Assembly: GCF_024347675.1 (NCBI RefSeq)
Contig: NZ_AP024882.1
Coordinates: forward strand, 62,001 to 126,000
Direction: 5' to 3'
Source of the DNA: Vibrio ishigakensis
GTDB lineage: Bacteria > Pseudomonadota > Gammaproteobacteria > Enterobacterales > Vibrionaceae
Length of the DNA: 64,000 nt
Part shown: piece after piece, positions 1 to 9,365 of the stretch
Numbering within the stretch: the first letter of the stretch is position 1
How the letters are laid out: each line of letters starts with the position of its first letter
Notes under the pieces: model-generated
What the model saw: the letters and a program-made list of their open reading frames with translations, nothing else
What the model was told of the DNA's origin: nothing
The model's database searches: none
Program-made: the position numbers and the translations under genes

Positions 1-1
1 C

Positions 2-760
2 AAAGGCAATGAGCAGTTGAAAGCCGGAGATCCTCTGTATCAAATCGATCCAACGCCATTTCAGGATGAGGTAAACCGTATCCAGAGTGACCTAAAGCGC
101 ACTCAATCGGCTATCGATTACTTCCAAGCAGAATTGGCTCGCTATCAAAAATTGGGAAGCAAAGGATTCTCTTCTCAAGAGAAAGTGGACCAAGTTAAAA
201 CCAACTTGCTGAAACAAAAAGCGAGCAAGAGTGAATACCAATCTCAGCTGCAACTGGCTAAATTCAATCTAAGTAAAACCCTAGTGACCGCACCTACCGA
301 TGGTTATGTTACTCAGGTAGCGTTAAGACCGGGAATGAAGAGTCGCGTTGTGCCATTTCAGGGCAACCTGACCTTTGTACACAAAGAGGACAAACAGCTG
401 TTCGCTGCATTCAAACAAGCACCGGCACGCTATATCAAAACCGGCTATCCGGCTGAAGTGACCTTCAACACTATTCTTGGTCATGCCTATAAAGCTCATG
501 TGGTGCAGGTGAACGACATCTTTGCACAGGGCGCAGTGAGTGCTTCAGGCCAGATGACAGCACCAGAACAGTCGGCTCAACAAGGCAGAATCTTAGTTAA
601 GGTTGAACTGGATAATCCAGATCTTGTAAAGGATATGCCATTACCCTCAGGTACAGATGCGCACGTGGCTGTCTACTCACCTAAATGGGAGATGTTTAGC
701 GTAGTTCGTAAAGTGATATTGCGTATGCAAAGTTGGCAAAACTGGTTGTTTGAAGGCTAA
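2..760 (+). CDS. HlyD-family membrane fusion protein (5' end outside window)
   Basis: This is the periplasmic adaptor of a secretion or efflux pump, resembling the EmrA/YibH/YiaV group. The frame is open to the window edge, so the N-terminal membrane anchor and first part are missing; 252 residues are visible. They start inside the first half of a lipoyl-like domain (GDPLYQIDPTPF), followed by a helical hairpin (about residues 20-85), the second lipoyl half (TLVTAPTDGYVTQV) and a beta-barrel domain. A TTG at 17 is an internal codon, not a start. The partner transporter must lie upstream, outside the window. A hairpin terminator follows directly. The family is clear; the substrate is unknown. 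Confidence 0.85.
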   Translation, partial: KGNEQLKAGDPLYQIDPTPFQDEVNRIQSDLKRTQSAIDYFQAELARYQKLGSKGFSSQEKVDQVKTNLLKQKASKSEYQSQLQLAKFNLSKTLVTAPTDGYVTQVALRPGMKSRVVPFQGNLTFVHKEDKQLFAAFKQAPARYIKTGYPAEVTFNTILGHAYKAHVVQVNDIFAQGAVSASGQMTAPEQSAQQGRILVKVELDNPDLVKDMPLPSGTDAHVAVYSPKWEMFSVVRKVILRMQSWQNWLFEG

Positions 761-767
761 AAGAACA

Positions 768-795
768 AGCCCCTCATTTGAGGGGCTCGCTTTTG
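768..795. terminator. Bidirectional rho-independent terminator
   Basis: An 8-bp GC-rich stem (768-775 with 780-787, loop ATTT) is followed by a short T-run on the plus strand and preceded by an A-rich stretch. It sits between the convergent HlyD and alcohol dehydrogenase genes. Confidence 0.8.
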
Positions 796-1872
796 TCATT
801 TCATCGACTGCATATCGATGACGAATCGATACTTAACATCAGATTTCATAACCCTTTCATAGGCATCGTTGATGTCCTGCATATTAATCATCTCTACGTC
901 TGAAACTACATTGTGCTCAGCGCAGAAGTCCAGCATCTCTTGAGTCTCTTTAATGCCACCTATCAAGGAGCCTGAGATAATTTTGCGACCAAACGAGAGC
1001 GCTATGGTATTGACTTCGGTAACTGCCACACCGACCACCGCCATGGTTTTTCCCAGTTTAAGAAGAGGAATATAAGGGTTCATGTTGTGGGCAACTGGAA
1101 TTGTATTGAGCAGGAAGTCGAACTTGCCCACTGCAGCAGCCATCTGCTCGTCATCTCTCGAAACCAAAACGCCACTGGCACCCAAGCGCTTGGCATCCTC
1201 ACCCTTCTCTGGAGAAGTGGTAATCATGGTCACTTCTGCGCCCATAGCGACAGCTATTTTAACGCCCATATGACCAAGGCCACCCAAGCCTATTACTCCG
1301 ACCTTATCCCCAGCTTTCACATCCCACTGTTTTAGAGGAGAGTATACTGTGATGCCCGCACACAGCAGTGGTGCCACGGCTTTAACATCCAGAGATTCTG
1401 AAACGCTAAGCACGAAGTCTTGGTCTACGACTATCTGGGTTGAGTAGCCACCTTGGGTAATGGCATCTGCGCCCGATTCATCAGGGCTACCATAGGTCAT
1501 GATCATGCCCTTCTCGCAATGCTGCTCGAGATGATTCTTACACGGCTCACAAGTACGACAAGAGTCCACCATGCAACCTACACCAACAAGATCACCCGCC
1601 TTAAAGCGGCTCACATCCCCGCCCGTAGACACAACCCGCCCGATGATTTCATGTCCTGGGACAATAGGATATTGAGTAAAGCCCCAATCATTGTGCGCCA
1701 TATGAATATCACTGTGGCATACCCCGCAGTATAAGATTTCGATATGCACATCCTTGGCACCAACCTGACGACGATTGAAATTATAGGGTTTGAGATCATC
1801 ATCGCTATTGAACGCGGCGTAAGACGAAGTAGGTAGCGTAGTTTTCTCCCCGAATAGTCTGAATAAAACCAC
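796..1872 (-). CDS. yahK: Zinc-dependent NAD(P) alcohol/aldehyde dehydrogenase, YahK type
   Basis: This is a medium-chain dehydrogenase of the cinnamyl-alcohol-dehydrogenase type, expected to reduce aldehydes with NADPH in the cytosol. Visible motifs are the catalytic zinc site (CGVCHSDIH, GHEIIG), the structural zinc cluster (four Cys in CRTCEPCKNHLEQHC), and the Rossmann motif GLGGLGHMG. The C-terminal part (ETQEMLDFCAEH, DVKYRFVIDM) matches E. coli YahK closely. Its 358 residues are slightly longer than YahK because the only in-frame start before the conserved core is a GTG at 1872. An ATG at 1900 opens a different frame, so either the start is GTG or the extreme 5' end has a small indel. 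Confidence 0.85.
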   Translation of the reverse strand: MVLFRLFGEKTTLPTSSYAAFNSDDDLKPYNFNRRQVGAKDVHIEILYCGVCHSDIHMAHNDWGFTQYPIVPGHEIIGRVVSTGGDVSRFKAGDLVGVGCMVDSCRTCEPCKNHLEQHCEKGMIMTYGSPDESGADAITQGGYSTQIVVDQDFVLSVSESLDVKAVAPLLCAGITVYSPLKQWDVKAGDKVGVIGLGGLGHMGVKIAVAMGAEVTMITTSPEKGEDAKRLGASGVLVSRDDEQMAAAVGKFDFLLNTIPVAHNMNPYIPLLKLGKTMAVVGVAVTEVNTIALSFGRKIISGSLIGGIKETQEMLDFCAEHNVVSDVEMINMQDINDAYERVMKSDVKYRFVIDMQSMK

Positions 1873-2081
1873 AATTGAGTATAGCTACTTTCCTGCTCAT
1901 AAAATAAACAGAAAAGCCGCTCCTTCTTATATCAGGCTGAGCATTAACTTAGATCAATTAAACATCCTTAAATCCACTCTTAAAAATCAATCAATAGAGG
2001 GAGAACCATGTGCGATTTACTATCTTGCCATGCAAAGGAATTAACGCAGAGGAGGCATTAGACAATTAAATAGAGTAAGTA

Positions 2082-2928
2082 ATGCAGTACAAGAAATTGA
2101 TAGCAGCCACCACCTTATTAGGCCTGTATCTATCTACTGGGCTTTCACCGGCTTACGCCCAGGACAGCGAGGCACGCAAAGAATCAATCAAAGTGAGTAA
2201 CCCGATAGCCTATGCAACCAAAATCATCGCCGATGAAATGTATCTTCCGGGGCAAAATGGCGCTCCCTCTCAGCGAGTTTCAACTCAACCTAGTCGCCCC
2301 CTACCCACTCACCGAAAATATCAAACTCATCAACAAGGTCAAACTTCCATGGGATACAAGACCTACAGGAGAGGGAACCGAAACCGCACTTGGTAAGGTG
2401 AACTATCAAGCATACTTCAGCCAAGCGACTCCGATGAGCTTTGGTGATGACTTTGAGGTCTCTTTTGGCTTAGGACCGAGCGTCAACTTTAATACCTCAC
2501 AATTTGACAACCAGATGTTTGGTGATGATTCCACTCAAGCTGGCGTTGCCGGTGTTGCCTTCGCTAAGTCGGGTGGGTTTTCCGGTATTGCAGGCTACCA
2601 AAAGCTCTGGGCCGTTTCAGGGGATGACCTTGACACGCAGAGCATTCAACTGGTCGCTGGATACACGTGGAATAGTGGTTTCTCTGTCAATATGGCGCCC
2701 TACTTAACTCAAACCGGTGATGAAGACTGGTATATTCCGGTAGGTTTAGGCGTAGGCCAATTCTTCAAGCTAGGAGGGAAAGTGCCGATGAAGATCATTG
2801 CCAATGCTTACTACAATGCCAAAGTACCTGAGAGCATGGGGGATGACCACCAATGGCAGGCTCAGGTTGGCGTGATAATCATGGCACCAAGCGTGTTTGG
2901 CATTCCGTTGGGGTCAATGCCTCACTAA
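2082..2928 (+). pseudogene. Outer-membrane protein (neuromedin-U-like family), frameshifted
   Basis: A single gene appears split. The first frame (2082-2396) begins with a signal peptide ending near PAYAQ and continues NPIAYATKIIADEMYLPGQN. The rest of the protein continues from about 2266 in the +1 frame to 2928 (SEFQLNLVAPYPL...). Removing one C from the CCC at about 2265-2267 joins both parts into one uninterrupted protein of about 281 residues. The long C-terminal part has alternating beta-strand character and many Gly/aromatic residues, as in outer-membrane beta-barrels often labelled neuromedin U. Function is unknown. The shift may be a real mutation, a phase-variation slip or a sequencing error. 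Confidence 0.7.
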
Positions 2929-3001
2929 GGTGTCTAAGCAAACGATTCTTGGTCATCCCAGTAGCCTTTCCTAGGGTCAGAACAGTGACCAAAAACTCAG
3001 T

Positions 3002-3021
3002 AGCCCCGCTGTCATGGGGCT
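3002..3021. terminator. Weak hairpin after the frameshifted barrel gene
   Basis: AGCCCC (3002-3007) pairs with GGGGCT (3016-3021) around an 8-nt loop. There is no T-run, so termination is uncertain. Confidence 0.3.
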
Positions 3022-3109
3022 CAAATTCAGAATCCTTGTCTGTACAGCCATTTTAGATCTTATAATCTGGTGTCGCACACTCACAATAAGGCTTGGAAAA
3101 ACTAACGGC

Positions 3110-3892
3110 ATGAACCTCAAAGCACTGTTAATTGCGACTCTCTTCCTATCATCGGCAGCCAGTAGTGAAGAGCTACTCCAATGCCCTGAACTGAAAAACA
3201 AAACTGCACCTACTAGTCGATACAGCAGTTTTGATTCCTTGGCTGGCTGGGGCAAGCACTTTGGTTACGAGCACTCTGCTCAAATAGTCGATGACCCGAC
3301 AGGCAAAGCAAATCAAGTATTACGAGTAGAGCTCAGAGACGGTGATGTTTATAGAACTCGCAGTGGAGAGCACTATCGAGCAGAGGTCTATGAAACTTTC
3401 AGAGCCAAGTTCGACACTCCCATGCAATACAGTTTTAAAGTGCTCATTACAGACGAATGGCAAACCGCAGACGTGCGTGCCTTGATAGCTCAATGGCACG
3501 GCACACCGGATAGGCACCTAGGTGAGATCAGTCGTAGCCCCAACCTAGGAATAGAGCTAAGAAACGACCGTTTCCTGATAAGGGGACAAACCAGTAGTGA
3601 GCCTATTAATCAGCACAATAAGATAGGCATGCACAGAGAAACCTTCTTTTTAAGTGAGCCCATCAAGCGCAACCACTGGTATCATTTTGATATCGATGTC
3701 ACATGGAGTCATACAAACCGCGGCTCACTAAAACTCAAACTCGATGGTGATACCGTCATTGGCCACCAAGGTCCCACCAGCTATTACGACTGTGTCGGCC
3801 CTTACTTTAAAATGGGCATTTACCGAGATAAAACGCCAATGCCTTTTGTCATCTACTTTGACGACTTTAGCCGGCAAAACAATGCAGACTAA
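3110..3892 (+). CDS. Secreted polysaccharide-lyase-like protein (PF14099-type fold)
   Basis: The mature protein resembles heparin/glucuronan lyase-like jelly-roll proteins. Features include RSGEHYRAEVYE (a typical R-x-E-x strand), an Ala-Gln-Trp-His motif (IAQWHGTP), WYHFDIDVTWS and a final strand with YFDDFS. An ATG at 3110 is preferred over an upstream one at 3014 because it gives a clean signal peptide (MNLKALLIATLFLSSAAS) and has a GGAAAA ribosome site; this gives 260 residues. It would act outside the cell or in the periplasm on an acidic polysaccharide. No other polysaccharide-use genes are adjacent, so the substrate is open. Its stop codon overlaps the stop of the convergent lipoprotein gene by 4 bases. 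Confidence 0.65.
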   Translation: MNLKALLIATLFLSSAASSEELLQCPELKNKTAPTSRYSSFDSLAGWGKHFGYEHSAQIVDDPTGKANQVLRVELRDGDVYRTRSGEHYRAEVYETFRAKFDTPMQYSFKVLITDEWQTADVRALIAQWHGTPDRHLGEISRSPNLGIELRNDRFLIRGQTSSEPINQHNKIGMHRETFFLSEPIKRNHWYHFDIDVTWSHTNRGSLKLKLDGDTVIGHQGPTSYYDCVGPYFKMGIYRDKTPMPFVIYFDDFSRQNNAD

Positions 3893-4437
3893 CGAGGCGC
3901 AAGCACGCGTATCTTGGTTTGCTCCAGTTCCCAGAAAGGGGCGTTCCAAGAATAGGAATCTATTCTGTCAACCAATCCATTGTGCACAAAAAAGAGCTCT
4001 GCGCTTTGTTCCGCTGCTTCTTGGTTCTCGCTACGCTCAATTAAGACATCTTGAACAATACAGCCAACTCCTGAGGTATGGTTTGGCCAAGAGGTAATAG
4101 AGTGCTCTAGTACTGAATCATCGCCTTGTTTCTCTTGGAAGTTTGCGGTCTCTCCACATAGCTGAATGGACGAAAGATCTACCTTAAAGCTCCGCCTACC
4201 AGAATTAGAAAGTTGGTCTAACCCATCACCTGAATACTCCCCCTCTAGAAGACCATTGGAAATTTCCAAACGAATATGGTGCCCGTTAGATAGAAGTACT
4301 TCCGATAGTGGTTCGTCATGCCACACTTTCTCAGAGTCTTGGCTACTCGAAAACATAAAGGAAAGAGGTGTGCTTTGCGAACCGCCACAACCATTCAGTA
4401 TGGTCGCCACGGCTAAAACGAATAGATATCTCTTCAT
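3889..4437 (-). CDS. Hypothetical lipoprotein
   Basis: A 182-residue protein with a lipoprotein signal: KR, a hydrophobic stretch, then LNGC with the lipidated Cys at residue 17. The mature part is hydrophilic with two further Cys (SIQLCGET, GVGCIVQD) that could form a disulfide. No family was recognised. The gene stands alone, faces the lyase-like gene and shares the bases CTAA with its stop. It is probably an outer-membrane-anchored periplasmic protein. Confidence 0.6.
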   Translation of the reverse strand: MKRYLFVLAVATILNGCGGSQSTPLSFMFSSSQDSEKVWHDEPLSEVLLSNGHHIRLEISNGLLEGEYSGDGLDQLSNSGRRSFKVDLSSIQLCGETANFQEKQGDDSVLEHSITSWPNHTSGVGCIVQDVLIERSENQEAAEQSAELFFVHNGLVDRIDSYSWNAPFWELEQTKIRVLAPR

Positions 4438-4631
4438 GAGTGAACTCGGCTTAGAAAATAAGCATCGAGTATAATATTGCGTGATTTTTATACGAGGTTA
4501 GGAATTAATAGAATTGTTCCGCTTTTAGTTCTGGTTCTTGTCCTGACTCAATCAAAAAGGCTAAATGTCAATTGAGCTTCCATTTGTGAGCCAATTACTC
4601 TGTTCCTCGTAAGCACTTTTATTTTCAACAT

Positions 4632-6080
4632 GTGAATATGCAGAAAATAAACATAGTGTGGTTTAAACGAGACTTGCGTTTAACTGACCACCAACCGCTC
4701 AAAGAAGCGATTTCAACCGGTACGCCTACCCTGCTGTTGTACATCTTTGAGCCATCGCTTCTGGATGACCAGCACTATTCAGAGCGTCATTGGCGATTCG
4801 TGTGGCAATCTCTTCAAGATATGAACCAGAAACTGGGCAACAACTCAGTACATATCATGCATGGTGAGACGGTTGAGTGTCTTGAGAGATTATCCCAAGA
4901 CTACCAGATAGCTAGTCTCTACTCTCACCAAGAAATAGGGATACAGAAGACCTTTGATAGAGATAAGCGAGTAGCTGATTGGCTAGCAAACAAAGGCATT
5001 AGTTGGAAAGAAACGCCCTATGGCGCTGTGATTCGAGGCGCAACCAACAGAGAAGGTTGGGATAAACACTGGAAACAGGTGATGCGAGGTGAATGTGCCA
5101 ACCCTGATATAGAGCGGAGTAACCTGATTTCTGTTGATATTGAAGAGTTTCAGCCTCCACAGAACTGGATTACTGAAAACCCCAAAATGCAGATCGGTGG
5201 TGCAAGCCATGCATGGCAGTGCCTTAGAAGCTTCTTCGAGGCCCGAGGGCAAGATTATTACCGCAAGCTCTCCAGCCCAGAAACCGCAGCTCAAGCCTGC
5301 AGTCGCATGTCGGCCTATCTCGCGTGGGGAAACATTTCGTTGCGAGAGATGTATCAGCAAGTACCCCTTCGTTGGAATACTAAAGGTTGGCGAAGAAGCT
5401 TAGTCGCCCTCTCCTCCCGTCTGCATTGGCACTGTCACTTTATTCAAAAGTTCGAGTCCGAATCCAGAATGGAGTCTCGATGCTTGAACCGCGGCTATGA
5501 GCCTCTACTCGACGCCAATCACAACCAAAGGCTAGTTGAGGCCTGGAAATCAGGACAAACTGGCTTCCCCCTGGTAGATGCCTGCATGCATAGCCTTGAG
5601 CAAACCGGTTATCTGAATTTTAGAATGCGCGCCATGCTGGTGAGCTTTTTAACCCATCACCTCAACTGCGACTGGCGCGATGGTGTTCATCATCTTGCTC
5701 GAGTTTTTTTGGACTTTGAGCCAGGTATCCACTACCCACAATTTCAGATGCAAGCAGGTGTTACTGGCGTCAACACCATACGCATCTATAACCCTACCAA
5801 GCAAGCAATAGACCAAGATCCCGACGGCATCTTCATTAAGCGCTGGATACCAGAACTTGCGGAAGTTCCGGTTCCCCTTCTGTTCGAGCCATGGAAGCTC
5901 ACACCAATGGAACAGCAGATGTACGGAATCGCAGAAGATAGTATCTATCTGAGCCCCACCATCGACCTTAGACAAGCGGCCAAAGAGGCACGAGACCGAC
6001 TGTGGGCATGGCGAAAACTGCCTAGCGTGCGACAAGAAGCGGATAAGATATTGGCTCGGCATGTAAGAACCAGGACATAA
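4632..6080 (+). CDS. Cryptochrome/photolyase family FAD flavoprotein
   Basis: A blue-light flavoprotein, either a DNA photolyase or a cryptochrome-like photoreceptor. The N-terminal Rossmann domain starts with [15 protein letters not shown], the classic photolyase opening. The C-terminal FAD domain contains [34 protein letters not shown], the substrate-proximal helix [14 protein letters not shown] and [13 protein letters not shown]. The family's usual WRDPFYR region is divergent (DWRDGVHH), so this is not a standard CPD photolyase and may belong to a less-studied branch. Length (482) is normal. The start is GTG at 4632; an ATG two codons on (4638) is equally possible and neither has a strong ribosome site. 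Confidence 0.85.
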   Translation: MNMQKINIVWFKRDLRLTDHQPLKEAISTGTPTLLLYIFEPSLLDDQHYSERHWRFVWQSLQDMNQKLGNNSVHIMHGETVECLERLSQDYQIASLYSHQEIGIQKTFDRDKRVADWLANKGISWKETPYGAVIRGATNREGWDKHWKQVMRGECANPDIERSNLISVDIEEFQPPQNWITENPKMQIGGASHAWQCLRSFFEARGQDYYRKLSSPETAAQACSRMSAYLAWGNISLREMYQQVPLRWNTKGWRRSLVALSSRLHWHCHFIQKFESESRMESRCLNRGYEPLLDANHNQRLVEAWKSGQTGFPLVDACMHSLEQTGYLNFRMRAMLVSFLTHHLNCDWRDGVHHLARVFLDFEPGIHYPQFQMQAGVTGVNTIRIYNPTKQAIDQDPDGIFIKRWIPELAEVPVPLLFEPWKLTPMEQQMYGIAEDSIYLSPTIDLRQAAKEARDRLWAWRKLPSVRQEADKILARHVRTRT

Positions 6081-6221
6081 AAAAGCACAAGCGAAACCCT
6101 ATGCTTCTATGCTGAAAGACTCCATAAACATTCTTTAACAATACCAGTTGCCTGTGAATTACAGTGCTTATGCCACGATTTTTTCACACTCGTTAATAAA
6201 AACGCAAGAGCCTATTATCAA

Positions 6222-7040
6222 TTAACGTTTATTTATCAGTCTATATTCTGTGTTTGATAGAATTCCATCCTCTAATGAATTTATTCCTAAGGTACTGTAA
6301 CCGAAAAAGTTTGGCTTAACTTTAGAGCGTAGCGCTTGAATAGATTCGGTAATATTTTCATCAAGCATAAATGCGTCTGCTACAGATGACAATAGTTGAC
6401 GACTAGTTGAATCCATCGGTGAGGTGAATTCACTAACACCACTAATTGAAGAGTACAAGAATCCAAACTCTCCACCATTGTTTTCTTCAATATAATAATT
6501 ACCAGTACGAGCATAAGAAGCTCGGGCATCGCTCACACTTTCTATAGCTTCAAAGTATTCATCAAAAAAACTTACACCTCCAGCATGCTCGATTGTCTCA
6601 GGCAAAAAGCCTTCACTTGGAAAAACAAGGTAGGCCACAATTGCATTGTCTCGACTAATGGCAGAAATAACAAAATTTTCGTCTTGATAGTATTTTATGA
6701 CATCGCCCTCTGAAGACCTTTTAATATATACAGGGGCTCCAAATGTTTGGTCCAATACTTCAGAGGATGACCTTATATAGATTTTATTCAACTTTTTATG
6801 AGATGGAATATCCGTTAGTTGAGATAACCCAAAATCAGCCATCTTCTCTATCGCATCCACACTGTCGTTAAAACCTCCAAGAGCTATAGATACTATAGAG
6901 GCCAAACCAATAGTCCGAGCCCAACCTCCAGACCATATATTTTTTTTCTGAGCTTCAACAAGTTCTTCCTGAGTCTCCTGAAGCTCTTCTAATTCACCGT
7001 GTATATTTTTTTCCACTTCGCTCATATGAGTGACAGACAT
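6222..7040 (-). CDS. Unknown membrane-anchored protein, last gene of lipoprotein operon
   Basis: 272 residues. The N-terminus is acidic and coiled-coil-like (EELQETQEELVEAQKK), followed by a short hydrophobic segment (about residues 42-56, ARTIGLASIVSIALGG) that could anchor it. The remainder is a soluble domain with FGAPVYIKRS and IKYYQDENFVISA. This resembles, from memory only, proteins labelled ETEC_3214-domain. The start has a good AGGA ribosome site 6 nt upstream. It follows the transglycosylase gene by about 70 nt on the same strand, so it is probably co-transcribed. No function can be assigned. Confidence 0.55.
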   Translation of the reverse strand: MSVTHMSEVEKNIHGELEELQETQEELVEAQKKNIWSGGWARTIGLASIVSIALGGFNDSVDAIEKMADFGLSQLTDIPSHKKLNKIYIRSSSEVLDQTFGAPVYIKRSSEGDVIKYYQDENFVISAISRDNAIVAYLVFPSEGFLPETIEHAGGVSFFDEYFEAIESVSDARASYARTGNYYIEENNGGEFGFLYSSISGVSEFTSPMDSTSRQLLSSVADAFMLDENITESIQALRSKVKPNFFGYSTLGINSLEDGILSNTEYRLINKR

Positions 7041-7113
7041 GATAATCCTTATTTATATCTAATAGTGCTTAAATATGTTAGAACCTTAATAAATAGAATT
7101 TCTAGACTATTGG

Positions 7114-8670
7114 CTATTTGTATAAAGCTATTCTACTACTTACCTTTTTCAAATAACCTTTTGTTTCATCATAAGGCAATTTCACCATAAGCTGTTCATA
7201 TACCTCTTCAGGAGACATAGAGTTAATAATCTTAGAAGCCTTTCCGATATTTGTTGAGCGATCTAGGTTAAAAGCTCGAGCAACATTCCCTGCCCCAGTA
7301 TTGTAAGCAGCTATGACACAGTAAAGCCTGCTTTCATCATTTTCAATTTTCCTCAGATATTTTCTATTCAAAATATCTAAGTAAGCGGTACCAGTTTCAA
7401 CATTAATTAAAGGCTGATACAACTCAGAAGGCTTCATAGGCGCATCAATATTACGAACTTGTTTATTAACATCATGACCTGCGCTAGTTGGAACTACTTG
7501 CATCAAACCAAACGCAGGAATATGAGATTTAGCATCAGCTCGGAATGCCGATTCTGAATGCATGATCGCCATGATTAAAGCAGCATCCACCTCCCAGTTT
7601 TTACTCTCTTTTTCAGCAAGAGGCGCATATTTACTGGCACGTGTTTTTAAACTGTTTTCTGGCAACTGAACTTTATAGCTAACAACCTTTTTAGGTTTCT
7701 CTACCAAACTGGAGACAGTTGAAGTTTCAGGCTTAACAGTGCCTTGAACAGGCTCCATCTCAACTTTTGCAGTTTCCGGTGCAACTGCTCCCACATCCCG
7801 CTGACTAGCTTTTTCCTCTTGAGAATTCGTCGCAATCGATTCCGGTTGGACTTCTATGTTTTGGGACTGCTTTACAATAACCTCTTTGTTCTTAACCTCA
7901 GGTTCTTCGTTGTTTTTGATACTCTCAGCAACTTTAGATTTCTCTGCACGCTTAACTACGATGCCATATCGAGCTCGCATTCGTTCGTAAAGCTGACTTT
8001 GAGCTTCTATTCGCTCTTGTGCTTGTGTAATCAAAGCCATCTTTTTATTGTGTGCTCGCTGATAAATAAAAGAATCAGGAATGCCAGTATTTGAGTTTAT
8101 CAATCGCTCTGCTTGAACATCTAACTCATTCATTTGACGTTGAGTTTGTTGAATAACAAATTCTTTTTCCGCATTTTCTTTTTCTAAAGAAAATTTAACT
8201 GCTTGATCTGTTGGCTTAAGCTCACTTAGGTCAACATTTTCCCCTAACACTTCTACCGGTAAACTATTAACTAATTTCTGAACTTCTTCTGGAGAACTAT
8301 CTTTCTCTACCAGTACAGATATTATTGCTTCATTAGCCTCATAATCTACTGCGGTTTTAACAGAGTCATTTTTTGAGTAAGAAACCTCTTTAGTTTGAGA
8401 TGAAACTTCACCCTCCCCCCAGGTCTCAATCAAACTGGATCGTCGAGAATCTAACTCCTTGGTATATTGATCTCTCCAAGCTTCGTATTCATCTAAGTAA
8501 GAATTAACGTAAGCATAAAACTCTTCTAGTTTTGCCTGTTTAGGTTGGGATACGTTCTTGACCGCTTCATCCAGGCGTTTTAACTGATCTGAAGAGGCTG
8601 CTGAAGCAGGTAAGTTAATTGAAAATGAGACTACTGTTGCTAATATCGTTTTGCCAAATTTTGAATACAT
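7114..8670 (-). CDS. MltC-like lytic murein transglycosylase
   Basis: Cleaves peptidoglycan glycan strands to 1,6-anhydro products in the periplasm. After a signal peptide (ending near ASA, residue 24) comes an MltC-type N-terminal domain (FYAYVNSYLDEYEAWRDQY, about residues 50-130). Next is a long Lys/Glu/Gln-rich coiled or disordered linker (about 155-330), then an SLT domain (about 345-500). The SLT domain has the catalytic Glu in HSESAF (about residue 373), FGLMQVVP and AAYNTGAGNVARAF. No lipobox is present, unlike E. coli MltC. At 518 residues it is much longer than MltC (about 360), the excess being the linker. It sits downstream of three lipoprotein genes, behind a hairpin that may lower its transcription. 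Confidence 0.85.
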   Translation of the reverse strand: MYSKFGKTILATVVSFSINLPASAASSDQLKRLDEAVKNVSQPKQAKLEEFYAYVNSYLDEYEAWRDQYTKELDSRRSSLIETWGEGEVSSQTKEVSYSKNDSVKTAVDYEANEAIISVLVEKDSSPEEVQKLVNSLPVEVLGENVDLSELKPTDQAVKFSLEKENAEKEFVIQQTQRQMNELDVQAERLINSNTGIPDSFIYQRAHNKKMALITQAQERIEAQSQLYERMRARYGIVVKRAEKSKVAESIKNNEEPEVKNKEVIVKQSQNIEVQPESIATNSQEEKASQRDVGAVAPETAKVEMEPVQGTVKPETSTVSSLVEKPKKVVSYKVQLPENSLKTRASKYAPLAEKESKNWEVDAALIMAIMHSESAFRADAKSHIPAFGLMQVVPTSAGHDVNKQVRNIDAPMKPSELYQPLINVETGTAYLDILNRKYLRKIENDESRLYCVIAAYNTGAGNVARAFNLDRSTNIGKASKIINSMSPEEVYEQLMVKLPYDETKGYLKKVSSRIALYK

Positions 8671-8701
8671 ATATCACTCGCTATGGCCATAAAAGAAATA
8701 A

Positions 8702-8722
8702 AGGCCACCAACAAGGTGGCCT
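8702..8722 (-). terminator. Intra-operon hairpin upstream of the transglycosylase gene
   Basis: AGGCCACC (8702-8709) pairs with GGTGGCCT (8715-8722), loop AACAA. On the minus strand it is followed by TTTATTTC. It lies 30 nt after the LPP20 gene stop and 32 nt before the transglycosylase start, so it likely acts as a partial terminator or an mRNA-stabilising hairpin. Confidence 0.65.
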
Positions 8723-8753
8723 CGACAGCGTTTAGTGAAGCTTTAAATCGCAA

Positions 8754-9362
8754 TTACTTTTTGAGAGCTTGAAAGGCTGCTGCTAAATCTTCTTGCGCTT
8801 TCTCATTATTAAATTGGTTCCAAAGCTCTGAGTCTGAGTTACTTACAGAGTCAATTACCTCATTAACATGCTGGTCATAAGTAGGCTTATCCATGCTTAC
8901 TAGGGCATACATATTACCTTTGGGATCAGTCGTGACCATTGCTACACGGGTATTTGCAAGTGTCTTTGAGACCACAGTTTGAAGCACTCTCTCAATATTT
9001 TCTTCGGCTTTATCAACGCTGGTTTCTGCGCCATTTTCTACTACAACTTCTTTATAGGTTGCAATGGCCTCGGTCAGCATATCATTGACGTCGGTTTGCA
9101 ACGCCGCTGCCAAGTCTGCTCTGGCATTTTCAGTTGCACGTTTGCGCATCAAACTCATGCCACCCGCAGACTTCTTAGCAAGGCCTACTCCCATCAACTC
9201 AATGTCTGTTGGTGTTTGGCCACAGATCCATGAGGGAGCCTCTACTCCATATGCTTCAGGGTAGTAACAAGTCATTGCCGAATGGGTATCTTGCACGGAT
9301 TTAGTACTTTGGCAGCCAGCTAACCCAAAAGTAAATACTAGTCCAATGATTATTTTTTTCAT
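8754..9362 (-). CDS. LPP20-family lipoprotein
   Basis: A 202-residue outer-membrane or periplasmic lipoprotein with lipobox LAGC (KKIIIGLVFTFGLAGC). The mature domain has the LPP20 pattern: W followed by ICG, a Gly-rich turn (GVGLAKKSAGGMSLM), a helix rich in Ala/Arg (RATENARADLAAALQ), then VVSKTLANTRVAM and MYALVSMDKPTY. This matches FlgP/LPP20 proteins, which form ring-like assemblies around outer-membrane structures. ATG at 9362 is preferred to the TTG one codon earlier. It starts 3 nt after the stop of the preceding gene, with its ribosome site inside that gene, which suggests translational coupling. Confidence 0.75.
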   Translation of the reverse strand: MKKIIIGLVFTFGLAGCQSTKSVQDTHSAMTCYYPEAYGVEAPSWICGQTPTDIELMGVGLAKKSAGGMSLMRKRATENARADLAAALQTDVNDMLTEAIATYKEVVVENGAETSVDKAEENIERVLQTVVSKTLANTRVAMVTTDPKGNMYALVSMDKPTYDQHVNEVIDSVSNSDSELWNQFNNEKAQEDLAAAFQALKK

Positions 9363-9365
9363 CAA

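Noticed and set aside
1898..1900. ATG upstream of the YahK-like gene
   Set aside because: It is in another frame and leads into a short non-homologous peptide; kept only as a hint of a 5' indel.
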